Assembly: GCA_016715465.1 (NCBI GenBank)
Contig: JADKAA010000024.1
Location: 930,001 to 994,000 of the forward strand
Reading direction: 5' to 3'
Origin: Saprospiraceae bacterium
GTDB taxonomy: Bacteria; Bacteroidota; Bacteroidia; Chitinophagales; Saprospiraceae
DNA length: 64,000 nt
Both the position numbers and the translations under genes were made by a program. Under the pieces are notes generated by a model. The model worked only from the letters and a program-made list of their open reading frames with translations, made no database searches and was not told the DNA's origin. Below, one piece after another: positions 36,605 to 45,931 of the stretch. Position 1 is the stretch's first letter. Every line of letters begins with the position of its first letter.

Positions 36605-37027
36605 ATGAATTGGACTAAATTAGCCATTACCGGTGTCATTATCGGAATCGTTTACTTTTTCCTTGGCTGGCTCGTTTATGGCATCCTGCTAAAAGATGCC
36701 ATGACCATGCCAGAGGGAATGCGTGAATTGATTGAATACAAGCCAGAAGAAATGAGCATGGGTTTAATGCTGCTCAGCTGTTTGGTTTGGGGGGTATTTC
36801 TGGCCTTTTTTTACATGAAAGCCGGAATCAGCGATTGGAAAGGTGCCGCAATTAACGGTGCCATTATTGCAGCCTTAATGTCACTAAGTATGGGAGCGGG
36901 TATGGCAGCGATGTATAAATTTGCCTCCATGGACAATGCATTTACAGACATTGTGGCCAACGCGTTTTGTTCCGCCCTTTCCGGAGCAGCCGGCGGCTGG
37001 TACCTGGGCAGAGGCAAAACTGCGTAA
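36605..37027 (+). CDS. Small four-helix membrane protein (DUF1761-like)
   Basis: The 140-residue protein has four hydrophobic segments (LAITGVIIGIVYFFLGWLVY, LMLLSCLVWGVFLAFFYM, AAINGAIIAALMSLSMGAGM, NAFCSALSGAAGGWYLG). The layout and glycine pattern recall the DUF1761 family of integral membrane proteins; function is unknown. A textbook promoter lies just upstream and telomere-like repeats start 7 bp after the stop. It is a single-gene unit. Confidence 0.7.
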   Translation: MNWTKLAITGVIIGIVYFFLGWLVYGILLKDAMTMPEGMRELIEYKPEEMSMGLMLLSCLVWGVFLAFFYMKAGISDWKGAAINGAIIAALMSLSMGAGMAAMYKFASMDNAFTDIVANAFCSALSGAAGGWYLGRGKTA

Positions 37028-37034
37028 GAATTAT

Positions 37035-37115
37035 GAGTTAGGGTTTAGGAGTTAGGAATGTATAATTCAAAATTCCTAACTTCTAATTCCTAACTCCTAA
37101 CTTCTAATTCCTAAT
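37035..37115. repeat. Degenerate TTAGGA-type repeats forming an inverted repeat
   Basis: Units of AGTTAGGG/TTTAGGA on one side face TTCCTAACTTC/TAACTCC on the other. AGTTAGGAAT and ATTCCTAACT can pair as a stem, so RNA from the upstream gene could fold here and terminate. The IS4-like element begins exactly at the end of this array. Confidence 0.65.
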
Positions 37116-38525
37116 TCAATGCTGTTTAGTTAGTGGCTAAATACTTTTATAGCTGCTATAATACTGCTTTTTGGGCTTTTTTACTCTTGGGTTTATCCGA
37201 AATTTTTTAATAATTACCCTTGAAGCCTCAATTAACTTGTCTATAGTATTTAGAAATGCTTCTTTTATTGGCTTAAGCAAAAGATTTACCAAGTAGTCTT
37301 TTGTGGCGGAGATCGCATTTGTTCTATTTATCTGTTGATCATACATATTGCCGGTTTTTCAGATTTGAACTCTATTTTTACTTTTTCCGCTATGGGATAT
37401 GATAATGCTGCACACAATGTCATCATAAAGATCTTTGCATAAAAATCTTGATATATACTACGTGATGTTCTACCTGTAAACTGTTCAATCTCAACTCTTG
37501 ATTTTAGTAATTTGTATACCTCTTCTACATTCCACCGTAGGTGATAGAGTTCTTTAAATTCTTCATATAGATATAATTCCGATCCAATAATGAAGTGCAT
37601 AAAATTTCATTATTACCGTTGTCTAACTCTATTTTTAGCAGCCTGCATTTGATTTTTTTACACTATCGTCAAGCTGCAGATCTCTCTTTGTTTGCTTGCT
37701 TATTTCTATCTCTACTATGCTATCTTTAGCTTTTGAATCTCTAAAGTCTTTAACACTAAGCCACCAGTCCTCCTTCATTCTAAAGCAGTATGCCACTTCT
37801 TTGTGATGAAGTGTAAGCATTAACTTGTGACAAGGATAATATCGATCTGCTAGTACCAAATCACCTTTTCAAATACTTCCTGTGATCTTCCATAACTAGG
37901 CAAGTTCACTCTTACTGTTGATATGGTAATATGATTCAGTACGTCGTGTACGATTGGACAAGTTGCCATACATACTTTGCTGTCAGCTTTGGGGCCACCT
38001 CATATTCTCCAAATTCCTCTTTGATATCCTTTGACCTGGGGAGCCTGAGTCTCTTCCATCTACTGCAAGTACCCGATGACCATACCATTCATCTACTTCG
38101 GTCTCATAGAAACTTTTGACCGCAACTGTGTTCAAACGCTGAAACGCCCACGGGTTTAGTTTAGCTCTAGCCTGGCTTAATGCCTTTTGTTACTTCCCTG
38201 ATCTGATAATCTCCTCCAATTAACTTCTGGCAAAACCTGTCAATCTCCCCTTTCATAGGATGTCTTTAGCATCATAACTAAGACAACCAATCTATTGATT
38301 GTGAAGAATCTATTCCTACTAAATGCCTCTTTTTACCGTCTTTTGAACGGCTTTGAAATTGTTCATCTTCGAACTCATTGGCAATATTTTTAGTAAGTAA
38401 TAACGGTGATCTTGAATGTAAGTTTTAAGTGATAAAACCCTCTATATTATACATGTAAATATACAACATAGTTTTAATTTATTCTTGAATTTTACCACGT
38501 TTTTTTCTTAACTAAACAGCATTGA
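37116..38525 (-). mobile_element. Degenerate IS4-family insertion sequence with intact ends
   Basis: The element is 1,410 bp. TCAATGCTGTTTAGTTA at 37116-37132 is perfectly inverted at 38509-38525 (17 bp). TTCCTAAT occurs immediately outside both ends (37108-37115 and 38526-38533), an apparent 8-bp target duplication, though the flanks are themselves TTCCTAA repeats. Inside is a transposase pseudogene. The left end lies 88 bp after the membrane protein gene and the right end is 10 bp from the tetR-like stop. Confidence 0.85.
37137..38405 (-). pseudogene. IS4-family transposase pseudogene
   Basis: Reading the minus strand across frames gives an IS4-type DDE transposase: WAFQRLNTVAVKSFYETEVD and YGHRVLAVDGR (first Asp), GDLVLADRYYPCHKLML (second Asp) and YHLRWNVEEVYKLLKSR with EIEQFTGRTS (Glu in the YREK-type signature). 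The frame changes several times (near 38230, 38030, 37860, 37620 and 37335), so no full-length protein can be made. It could still be mobilised in trans, since the ends are intact. Confidence 0.85.
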
Positions 38526-38535
38526 TTCCTAATTC

Positions 38536-39210
38536 CTAAATCAAGAGTACTTTGGTCACAAGGTTCCACAAAAAACTTTTAGTATATGCCGGAGTGGTGA
38601 CCATGTCCACGTCAGTGAGCCTTGGGAGATTTTCTACAAAATATTGTTGACTATGTGCAGTTTCAACCAGTGTGCTGCTCAGTGAATGGGCATAAGGGTA
38701 TTGAGGGTCGATCTCGTTGATCACCTCCGCCATCGTCTGGCACAGGTCTTTGTAGGGTTTAAAGACCTGTTGCTGATTTATTTCCAGAACATCTTTTATA
38801 AGGAAGGCCTTGCTGCTTTCAACTATGACAATATGATAGAGGTAATTCCTGTTAAATTCAATCTTACCGGCCATTTCCGGTAATTCATTGGTCAGCATGT
38901 CAATAATGGCTTCCAGTTTGACCCTGGGGTCAGAAATACCCTGGATTTTATACATCATCATAAATTCCAGGTACGACCAGTACCAATTGAGGATGTATAA
39001 GAGCAAACGGTGTTTATTTTCGAAATACCTGTACACGGTGGCCTCGGTTATATGAATGTCCATTGCCAACTTCTTAAATGTAAATGATTCAAAACCAAGT
39101 TTGTAAATCATGTCTATGCCGTGCTTCACGATGAGTCGGCCTGTAGTCGATTGTTCAGGATCCTTTATGTAAATCTTGTCGCTGACTTTAAATGACAATT
39201 GAAGCTCCAT
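38536..39210 (-). CDS. TetR/AcrR-family transcriptional regulator
   Basis: The 224-residue protein has the TetR HTH near residues 35-70 (FTFKKLAMDIHITEATVYRY, then FENKHRLLLYILNWYW), and the remainder is the alpha-helical ligand-binding domain. It is divergent from the ABC/HlyD/TolC export operon whose promoter lies 110-150 bp away, so it most likely controls that operon (inference from position and family habit). The N-terminal ~22 residues are an extension before the usual domain start. Its 3' end lies 10 bp from the IS element. Confidence 0.9.
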   Translation of the reverse strand: MELQLSFKVSDKIYIKDPEQSTTGRLIVKHGIDMIYKLGFESFTFKKLAMDIHITEATVYRYFENKHRLLLYILNWYWSYLEFMMMYKIQGISDPRVKLEAIIDMLTNELPEMAGKIEFNRNYLYHIVIVESSKAFLIKDVLEINQQQVFKPYKDLCQTMAEVINEIDPQYPYAHSLSSTLVETAHSQQYFVENLPRLTDVDMVTTPAYTKSFLWNLVTKVLLI

Positions 39211-39323
39211 AACTCGAATTTGACTTCAAATATAATATACTTAGATTATAATAAGTATTACTTACTAAATATTTTATATAATATTTAACAATAAAGTAAT
39301 ACTATATTAATAAATTATAGCAC

Positions 39324-39331
39324 TATCTTTG
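39324..39331 (+). promoter_or_regulatory. -7 promoter element of the export operon
   Basis: TATCTTTG matches TAnnTTTG and ends 33 bp before the ATG at 39365. It overlaps the TTG at 39329, so the longer reading frame from that TTG is unlikely to be the true start. Confidence 0.5.
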
Positions 39332-39364
39332 TGTCATCAAGTATCTTTACAAAAACAAAAGGCC

Positions 39365-41032
39365 ATGCCTCAAACTCCAATCATTTCCTTCAAAAAAGCA
39401 GTCTACCGCCTCTTCCGCATCATTCAATTGGATAAAAGGGATGTTTTTGCCGTGTATTTTTTTGCCATTTTTTCGGGTTTGGTCTTTCTTTCGCTTCCCC
39501 TTGGCATTCAAACCATCATTGGCTTCGTCATAGCCGGTTCATTTTCCACTTCAATTGTGGTCCTCATCATCCTGGTCATCATGGGTGTAGTGATCAATGG
39601 AATGTTGCAGATTCGCCAGTTGGAGCATATAGAAAAAATTGAACAAAAAATATTTGTCAGGTACGCTTTTTCCCTGGCAGACAAACTGCCGAGAGTTGAC
39701 CTTCAGTCATCAGGCTCCTATCATCTCCCTGAATGGATGAACCGATTTATGGAGGTGCCGGCCCTCCAAAAAAGTCTGCAGAAATTGCTTCTGGACATCC
39801 CTTCTGCGGCAGTTCAGGTAATATTTGGCACCTTACTGCTCTCATTTTACCACCCGCTGTTTTTGGGTTTCGGTCTGATACTCATCGGTATTGTCATTTT
39901 AATCCTTCGATTTACTGCTTCACAGGGCCTTAAGTCTGCATTGGAGACAAGCAACCACAAATACGCAGTTACTTCCTGGCTTCAGGATCTTTCTGCCAGT
40001 ATTGCCGCATTTAAACACGCCAAAGATTCAACACTGCCAATGCAGCGCACAGACAAGCTGGTATTTGCCTACCTCAACTCACGCACTAGGCATTTTAAGT
40101 TACTCAAGTTTCAATACTGGAGTCTCGTGGCTTTCAAAGTGAGTATAATAGCCATCATGCTTATTCTGGGGGTCATACTCCTGGTGGACCAACAAATCAA
40201 CATTGGTCAGTTTATTGCTGCAGACATAGTCATCATTGCCATCATCAATTCGGTTGAAAAATTCATTGGAAATTTCGATCAGGTTTATGATGCCATGACC
40301 GCCCTGGAAAAACTTGATAAAATGGTCAGTCTTGAGGAGGAGGAAGGCGGAACCCTTTCCGCAATTACACCAGCGAATTTTTCTGTATCCTTATCGGGTG
40401 TTGTACCCCAGTTTAATCCCACCTACAGAGGCACTCACGCCATTGACCTTGAACTATCTTCCGGACAATGGGCATTAATAGAACAGGGAGCATATATGGT
40501 TGCACCAATTTTCCATTACATCACGGGAAAGCATACCGATTTCAAAGGCCAGGTAATGATAGGGGGACTGCCGGTTTCGGGTTATGACCACGATTTTTTG
40601 CGCTCCCACATTGGGGTTTTGGACAATCAGGGAAAGTTGTTCAAGGGAACCATCCTCGAAAACATCATTTGTGACCTGAAACCAAAACAAATGGAAAAAT
40701 TGCATCAGCTGATTTCTTTATCCGGCTTGCAAACCTATCTTCCTTATTTTGCAAAAGGCCTTGATGCACAAATTGGAATGGATGGACATGATGTCTCACG
40801 ACCGGTTTTTAAAGCCATTCTGCTTACACGGGCTTTATTCCAGACGAGATCTTTGCTCCTGTTGGAAGAACCATTTGAATACCTGTCAGAGACCCAGATA
40901 AAAAAACTGATCCAATACCTGAAAAATCAACCGGATTTGACCGTCATTGCCATTGACAAAAAATTAACTGATGAATGGAAGTCATTTTTTGACCAACAAA
41001 TTTGTTTACCTTCTACAACTACCTCAAAATAA
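39365..41032 (+). CDS. ABC exporter (type I secretion-like) with degenerate ATPase domain
   Basis: The 555-residue protein from ATG 39365 has an ABC exporter transmembrane domain (about six helices, residues ~20-300; FFAIFSGLVFLSLPLGIQTI is typical of peptidase/toxin exporters) and a C-terminal nucleotide-binding domain (~330-550). The ATPase motifs are broken: the Walker A region reads IEQGAYMVAPIFHY (373-382 lies in it) with no GKS/T; the signature reads HDVSRPVFKA instead of LSGGQ; Walker B is LLLLE501E502P; and no His follows (VIAIDKKLTD). It should not hydrolyse ATP by itself. Genes for HlyD and TolC partners follow, with gaps of 8 and 2 bp. A second, active subunit encoded elsewhere is possible. 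Confidence 0.9.
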   Translation: MPQTPIISFKKAVYRLFRIIQLDKRDVFAVYFFAIFSGLVFLSLPLGIQTIIGFVIAGSFSTSIVVLIILVIMGVVINGMLQIRQLEHIEKIEQKIFVRYAFSLADKLPRVDLQSSGSYHLPEWMNRFMEVPALQKSLQKLLLDIPSAAVQVIFGTLLLSFYHPLFLGFGLILIGIVILILRFTASQGLKSALETSNHKYAVTSWLQDLSASIAAFKHAKDSTLPMQRTDKLVFAYLNSRTRHFKLLKFQYWSLVAFKVSIIAIMLILGVILLVDQQINIGQFIAADIVIIAIINSVEKFIGNFDQVYDAMTALEKLDKMVSLEEEEGGTLSAITPANFSVSLSGVVPQFNPTYRGTHAIDLELSSGQWALIEQGAYMVAPIFHYITGKHTDFKGQVMIGGLPVSGYDHDFLRSHIGVLDNQGKLFKGTILENIICDLKPKQMEKLHQLISLSGLQTYLPYFAKGLDAQIGMDGHDVSRPVFKAILLTRALFQTRSLLLLEEPFEYLSETQIKKLIQYLKNQPDLTVIAIDKKLTDEWKSFFDQQICLPSTTTSK

Positions 41033-41040
41033 TTGAAGTC

Positions 41041-42387
41041 ATGTCCAAATATCTGTTTGCGCGCATTGAAAAAAATCCGGAAAAAGAAAAGTTCGCCTCA
41101 TTTGGAAAGGTGTATAAAATACATAGAGAGACCAGCCTGTTCAGATGGACTGGTGGCATTTTGCTGCTTGTATTAATCGCTCTTTTTCTACCATGGACCC
41201 AAAACATACGCACCAAAGGTTTTGTCACAACGGCGCGACTCGAGGGCAGGTCACAGCAGATCAATACTATCATTGCCGGAAAAATTTTAAAATGGTACGT
41301 CAAAGAAGGGGAAATGATAAAAAAGGGCGATACCCTTTTGCAACTTGGGGAGGTAAAAGTTGAATATTTTGATCCCCAATTGCTCGAACGCACAGGGCTT
41401 CAAATGGCAGCCAAAACCAAGGCGGCTCAGCAATACATGGAAAAATCCATGGCAGTAGATCAGCAGCAGGTTGCCCTTTCGATGGCACTGCAAGCCAAGT
41501 TGGGTATGTTGGATAATAAGATATTACAGCAGCGTTTAAAGATTGCCAATGACAGTACAGAACTTTTGGCTCTGCGAAATGAACTGAAGGCTTATGTAAG
41601 GCAGAATGAAGCCGCCAGCATCATGCTGGACAGTGGAGCCATTTCGCGTGTGGAGTTTGAAAAGCGAACTGTCAATTATCAACTGTCCTTTGCCAAGGTT
41701 CAGGTTGCACAGAATAAATATGAACAAAGCAGGCAGGAACTCTCCAATCTTCGCATGGAAAAAAACTACGTAACCCAGGAAATCAATGACAAACTGGCAA
41801 AGACAAGAGGCGATAAATCATCTGCACTATCCGAGCTGGCCAATGTTGAAGCCGAAATCCAAAAACTGAAAAATTTATATGCAAACTACGATGCCAGAAA
41901 CAATTATTATTTTATAACTGCACCTCAGGACGGGCAGATTACCAGGGCAAAGAAAGCAGGCATTGGGGAATTGGTCAAAGAAGGTGAATTTGTGCTGGAA
42001 GTGGTGCCGGTGTCAGGGACTAAGGCCGTAGAGATCTTTGTCGAACCGATGGATTTACCTCTTATTCGATTAAACCAGACGGTGCAGTTTGTTTTTGACG
42101 GATATCCGGCCATAGTTTTCAGTGGCTGGCCATCACAAAGTTATGGTACCTTCCGGGGTAAGGTCAGTTTCATCGAACAGGCTGCTGGCAACAATGGAAA
42201 ATTCAGGGTAATGGTAGAAGAAGATCCAACCTACAGAATATGGCCTGCTACGCTAACATTGGGTGCCGGAGCCGTAGCCATCGCTTTGCTCAACGAAGTG
42301 CCGGTTTATTATGAACTATGGCGAAATGTGAATGGCTTCCCTCCAAACTTTTACATCAGTAATGAAGATCCCAAAACGAAAAAGTAA
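41041..42387 (+). CDS. HlyD-family membrane fusion protein
   Basis: The 448-residue protein has a cytoplasmic N-terminus (EKFASFGKVYKIHRE), one membrane helix (GGILLLVLIALFLPWTQNI), a lipoyl half (GKILKWYVKEGEMIKKGDTL), a long coiled-coil hairpin (~110-300) and a second lipoyl/beta-barrel part (APQDGQITRAKKAGIGELV, VEIFVEPMDLPLIRLNQTV). It bridges the inner-membrane ABC protein to TolC. I chose ATG 41041 because an upstream in-frame ATG (41002) lies inside the ABC gene and adds an atypical leader. The 8-bp gap to the ABC gene shows a shared operon. Confidence 0.92.
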   Translation: MSKYLFARIEKNPEKEKFASFGKVYKIHRETSLFRWTGGILLLVLIALFLPWTQNIRTKGFVTTARLEGRSQQINTIIAGKILKWYVKEGEMIKKGDTLLQLGEVKVEYFDPQLLERTGLQMAAKTKAAQQYMEKSMAVDQQQVALSMALQAKLGMLDNKILQQRLKIANDSTELLALRNELKAYVRQNEAASIMLDSGAISRVEFEKRTVNYQLSFAKVQVAQNKYEQSRQELSNLRMEKNYVTQEINDKLAKTRGDKSSALSELANVEAEIQKLKNLYANYDARNNYYFITAPQDGQITRAKKAGIGELVKEGEFVLEVVPVSGTKAVEIFVEPMDLPLIRLNQTVQFVFDGYPAIVFSGWPSQSYGTFRGKVSFIEQAAGNNGKFRVMVEEDPTYRIWPATLTLGAGAVAIALLNEVPVYYELWRNVNGFPPNFYISNEDPKTKK

Positions 42388-42389
42388 TC

Positions 42390-43793
42390 ATGCATACAAA
42401 GTTATTTTTTTCCAGCTGGCTGATTTCATTTTTATTTGCGGGACCGGTGTGTGCCCAAAATTCCGATTCGCTTTCATTTTCTAAATTTTTGAAAGTGGTT
42501 AAAAAATCACATCCTTTGGTCAGTCAGGCGGATTTGCTGATGGATATGGCAGATGCAAAGCTGATGGCCGCCAGGGGTGGTTTTGATCCTTCCATTGATT
42601 GGAAGTATCAGTCTAAAGAATATACAGGTACTTCCTATTACGATAAAAATTATGGCAGTGTGCGCATTCCCCTCCACTTTGGGGCTGACATAGAAGCAGG
42701 GTATGAAACGGCAAACGGGGCTTACCTGGATCCGGAAATTACACAAGGCACGGTCTCCTATGCAGGTTTACAAATTCCGTTGCTCAAAGGCTTGTTATTT
42801 GACCAGCGCAGGGCCGCATTGAAACAGGCCAAAATTGGGAAAACGCAGAATGAACAGGAAAGAAGGCTTGCGCTCAACGATGTAGTATTTGATGCGTCTA
42901 TCTCCTATTGGCAGTGGGCAGAAAGCGCACAACAGGTTGAGATCATTTTGGAATACTATGAACTGGCATCACGCAGGCAGCAACTTGTCAATACTCTTTT
43001 CCGGAATGGCGACAGGTCAGCAGCCGATACCCTGGAAGTTTATGTGCAACTTCAGCAACTCGAGCTTATGCTCAATGAGGCAAGAATGAAAAATTATAAC
43101 TATAGCGTTTTGCTTGCATCGCATCTTTGGTCGGATACCATGGTGGATTCTTTGCTGGGAAATACATTCAGACCTGTACAGCCTACAGCCAAAGACCTCG
43201 TGGCATGGCAAAGTCGTTTGCTCACCGGACAGGCTTTGGAGACGAACCCACTGCTGCGCCTATATCAAACGAAAATTGAAGCGCTTGACGTGGAAAAAAG
43301 ATACAAATCGCAAGCCCTGTGGCCAACGCTTAATCTTAAAACCCGCCTGCTGAGCAATGACGTGTTTCGTTATTCAGGCCTAGACAGGTTTTACTTCCAG
43401 CAAAACTACAACATTGGTATTGAATTCAAAATGCCACTTTTTTTCAGAGAGGGTAGGGGCATGCTTGAATATACCAAATTAAAAATTCGCCAAACGACTT
43501 TGGATAGGGATTTTAAGTCCAGGTATCTGGGAAATAAAATATCTGCAGGCGCCAATGAAGTAGTGATGACTGCCGCCCAACTTGAAGTAATCAAATCCGC
43601 TTATCAAAACACAGAAAAACTTTACCGGTACGAAGTCGTCCGTTTTGAACAGGGAGAAAGTTCGATCTTCATGGTCAATGGCAGGGAAAACAAAGTGTTG
43701 GAAACAAAACTCAAAGAACTGGAACTCACCTATAAACTCATTAAGTCCTGCTTAAAACAATTACACCTAAAAGGAGAAATGGCCGATATCTAG
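42390..43793 (+). CDS. TolC-family outer membrane efflux protein
   Basis: The 467-residue protein has a signal peptide ending near PVCAQ and the two-fold helical repeats of TolC proteins (KSHPLVSQADLLMDMADAKL, then ARGGFDPSIDWKYQSKEY; second half QTKIEALDVEKRYKSQALWP and NKISAGANEVVMTAAQLEVI). It should form the outer-membrane duct of the tripartite exporter. It lies 2 bp after the HlyD gene and is the last gene of the operon. Telomere-like repeats begin right after its stop. Confidence 0.92.
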   Translation: MHTKLFFSSWLISFLFAGPVCAQNSDSLSFSKFLKVVKKSHPLVSQADLLMDMADAKLMAARGGFDPSIDWKYQSKEYTGTSYYDKNYGSVRIPLHFGADIEAGYETANGAYLDPEITQGTVSYAGLQIPLLKGLLFDQRRAALKQAKIGKTQNEQERRLALNDVVFDASISYWQWAESAQQVEIILEYYELASRRQQLVNTLFRNGDRSAADTLEVYVQLQQLELMLNEARMKNYNYSVLLASHLWSDTMVDSLLGNTFRPVQPTAKDLVAWQSRLLTGQALETNPLLRLYQTKIEALDVEKRYKSQALWPTLNLKTRLLSNDVFRYSGLDRFYFQQNYNIGIEFKMPLFFREGRGMLEYTKLKIRQTTLDRDFKSRYLGNKISAGANEVVMTAAQLEVIKSAYQNTEKLYRYEVVRFEQGESSIFMVNGRENKVLETKLKELELTYKLIKSCLKQLHLKGEMADI

Positions 43794-43821
43794 CCCCTAA
43801 CCCCTAACCCCTAGTCCCTAA
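43794..43821. repeat. Telomere-like CCCCTAA repeats after the TolC gene
   Basis: The text after the stop is three CCCCTAA-like units followed by TCCCTAA. It overlaps the out-of-frame 3' end of the convergent DUF2490 gene. Confidence 0.7.
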
Positions 43822-43946
43822 TTTATAATATAATCCCAACACCAAAAAATCCCTACCCGTTTCATCGTTGATCTTGTAGTCAAACTGGTGCAAATAACCA
43901 AGGGTAGCAGACATCGATTCAGAAAGATGCCAGGAGGCCGAAATCA

Positions 43947-44483
43947 TCACCCTGTTCCTTTCGAAGTAAGCTTCTTTATCGGTGAAAAAAGTTCATTTGA
44001 AAAGCCTGCACTGGTCGGTATAAATACAGACGTGCTCTTTATGGGATAGCTTAGTCCAACGCGCGATCTGAATCTCTTCTTGAAACCATTGTTTGTAAAC
44101 CGAAATTCAGCGCGGTATCGGTGTTCAAATTTAAACCTGCCTATTTTTTGCACCAAGGCGATTTGTGGCCAAATGCGAATTTCATCGTTATTCTTTGGAA
44201 GCACAAAATCACCGCCTTCCTTATAAGTGTCGTATTTGCCCGCCGCCAATGCCACCTGCATGTCCGGGGTCATCTGAAATTGCACACCGCCTTTAAATTC
44301 GTGGTAGTGAAAGTCGTTGTAAAAATGCAGTGACCGAAGTTGCGCCTCTGCAAAGAAGCTCCAGGGACCTTTGGTGGTGTATTTCAGGTTTATAATATTC
44401 CAACTGCCAAGTCCGTTTGACTGCGCAAGCGCCTGGATGAATATTGAGCACACAAATAAAATAGAAAAATAGAATCTCGTCAT
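43947..44483 (-). CDS. DUF2490-type outer-membrane protein, frameshifted near the 3' end
   Basis: The product has a signal peptide (FYFSILFVCSIFIQALAQ) and beta-strand pairs typical of the DUF2490 family (GSWNIINLKYTTKGPWSFFA, IGRFKFEHRYRAEFRF, FRSRVGLSYPI). I start it at the ATG 44483, which places the signal peptide at the N-terminus; a start at 44528 adds 15 unlikely residues. The frame ends at 43947. Adding one T to the T6 run (A6 at 43985-43990 on the plus strand) restores NELFFTDKEAYFERNRVMIS and further strands (SATLGYLHQFDYKIND, then FLVLGLYYKL) up to a stop at 43804-43806. So the gene is either frameshifted at a homopolymer or mis-sequenced. Function is unknown. Confidence 0.75.
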   Translation of the reverse strand: MTRFYFSILFVCSIFIQALAQSNGLGSWNIINLKYTTKGPWSFFAEAQLRSLHFYNDFHYHEFKGGVQFQMTPDMQVALAAGKYDTYKEGGDFVLPKNNDEIRIWPQIALVQKIGRFKFEHRYRAEFRFTNNGFKKRFRSRVGLSYPIKSTSVFIPTSAGFSNELFSPIKKLTSKGTG

Positions 44484-44529
44484 TAATTCTAAATGCGCGA
44501 TGCTACATAAATGTTTAACCCCCCACATT

Positions 44530-44598
44530 CCTAAATCCTAAATCCTAAATCCTAAATCCTAAATCCTAAATCCTAAATCCTAAATCCTAAATCCTAAT
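44530..44598. repeat. Heptamer array (CCTAAAT) x 9
   Basis: Nine perfect CCTAAAT units at 44530-44592 are followed by a partial CCTAA. The array lies between the start of the DUF2490 gene and the 3' end of the CoA-transferase gene (8 bp away), with no coding potential. Confidence 0.95.
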
Positions 44599-44605
44599 TC
44601 AAAAG

Positions 44606-45889
44606 TTACCACACTTTTCCGTACAACTCATATGCATATTTTTCCAGGCTTTCCCTCACATCCGGGTGTGCGATGCCAATGAGCGCCTTGGCCCTTTGAG
44701 CGAGGTTTTTGCCATAGAGATCTGCGATGCCATATTCAGTGGCAATGTAGTGAACGTGTCCCCTGGTTGACACTACACCTGCTCCTTGTTTCAGGAAAGG
44801 CACAATTTTACTCATACCTTTGGCGGTCATGGACGTCATGGCGATGATGGGTTTGCCACCTTCTGAGAGAGAAGCTCCCCTCATAAAATCCATCTGTCCG
44901 CCGACCCCTGAGTACATGCGCGTGCCAATGCTGTCTGCACATACCTGTCCGGTGAGGTCGATTTCAATGGCAGAATTTATAGCAACCACTTTTTTGTTCT
45001 TCCGGATGTTGGCGGTATCATTGACATAGGCGGCGTCTTTCATTCGCAGTATAGGGTTTTCATCCACAAAATCATAAAGTGCTTTGGATCCAAGCATAAA
45101 CGAGGTCACAATTTTATTTCGGTTGTTTTTTTTATTGGAGCCATTGATCACCCCGCTTTTAACAAGGGGTATGATGCCGTCGGAAAACATCTCGGTATGC
45201 ACACCCAGGTTTTTATGTCCGGTCATTTGAGATAAGACCGCGTTTGGAATCGCTCCAATACCCATCTGAAGGCATGAACCATCTTCAATAATCTCGGCAA
45301 TGTATTTTCCAATGCGCGCTTCATCTTCTGAAAGCGCCGGCAGTTTGACGGCATGAATGGCTTCGCTTACCTGCACTGCTTTGTGAATCTTGCTGATATG
45401 GATATTGCCATCTCCCTGTGTGCGGGGCATTTGGTCATTGATCTGTGCGATGATATATTTTGCAGTTTCTACCGCAGCCAGCGTAGCTTCCACACTCACG
45501 CCCAATGAACAATAGCCATGGCGGTCAGGAGGTGACACATTGATCATCACTACATCGATTGGCAGGATCTTCCTTCTGAATAAATACGGGATCTCACTCA
45601 GGAAAATGGGGACATATTGGGCGTTTCCTGTAGAAATGAAAGGCCTTACGTTCTCACCAATGAAAAAATTGTTGACATGAAAACTTTGACAATATGGTTC
45701 GTGTACATATTTGGCAGGGCCCTCGGTATGTACATGACAGATTTCCACATCTTTCAGAGATTCATAACGCTCAACAAGGGCATTGACCAGGATGTTGGGG
45801 GTCGCAGCAGCCCCGTGCAGATAAACCCGGTGACCGGATTGTACTACTGCTACTGCTTCTTCAGCGCTGACATAATTCATGGTTTTCAA
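44606..45889 (-). CDS. Acetyl-CoA hydrolase/CoA-transferase family protein
   Basis: The 427-residue protein matches the acetyl-CoA hydrolase / 4-hydroxybutyrate CoA-transferase family: SGHRVYLHGAAATPN near residue 18, NVSPPDRHGYCSLGVSVEA near 117, GIGAIPNAVLSQM near 210, the catalytic Glu in LGVHTEMFSDGI near 232 and SVGGQMDF-like GVGGQMDFMRGA near 325. It transfers CoA between acyl-CoA and acetate-like acids, often in fermentative or low-oxygen metabolism. Which acids are used is not visible. An FNR-like palindrome lies 42 bp upstream of the start. ATG 45889 and ATG 45880 are both possible. Confidence 0.9.
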   Translation of the reverse strand: MKTMNYVSAEEAVAVVQSGHRVYLHGAAATPNILVNALVERYESLKDVEICHVHTEGPAKYVHEPYCQSFHVNNFFIGENVRPFISTGNAQYVPIFLSEIPYLFRRKILPIDVVMINVSPPDRHGYCSLGVSVEATLAAVETAKYIIAQINDQMPRTQGDGNIHISKIHKAVQVSEAIHAVKLPALSEDEARIGKYIAEIIEDGSCLQMGIGAIPNAVLSQMTGHKNLGVHTEMFSDGIIPLVKSGVINGSNKKNNRNKIVTSFMLGSKALYDFVDENPILRMKDAAYVNDTANIRKNKKVVAINSAIEIDLTGQVCADSIGTRMYSGVGGQMDFMRGASLSEGGKPIIAMTSMTAKGMSKIVPFLKQGAGVVSTRGHVHYIATEYGIADLYGKNLAQRAKALIGIAHPDVRESLEKYAYELYGKVW

Positions 45890-45931
45890 TTTTTTAATAC
45901 GGCAAATATCCGATTTTAATGGATTTACTAA

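Noticed and set aside
37119..38522. Telomere-like repeats as true telomeres or a linear chromosome end
   Set aside because: The arrays are short, internal, vary in unit and lie between ordinary genes.
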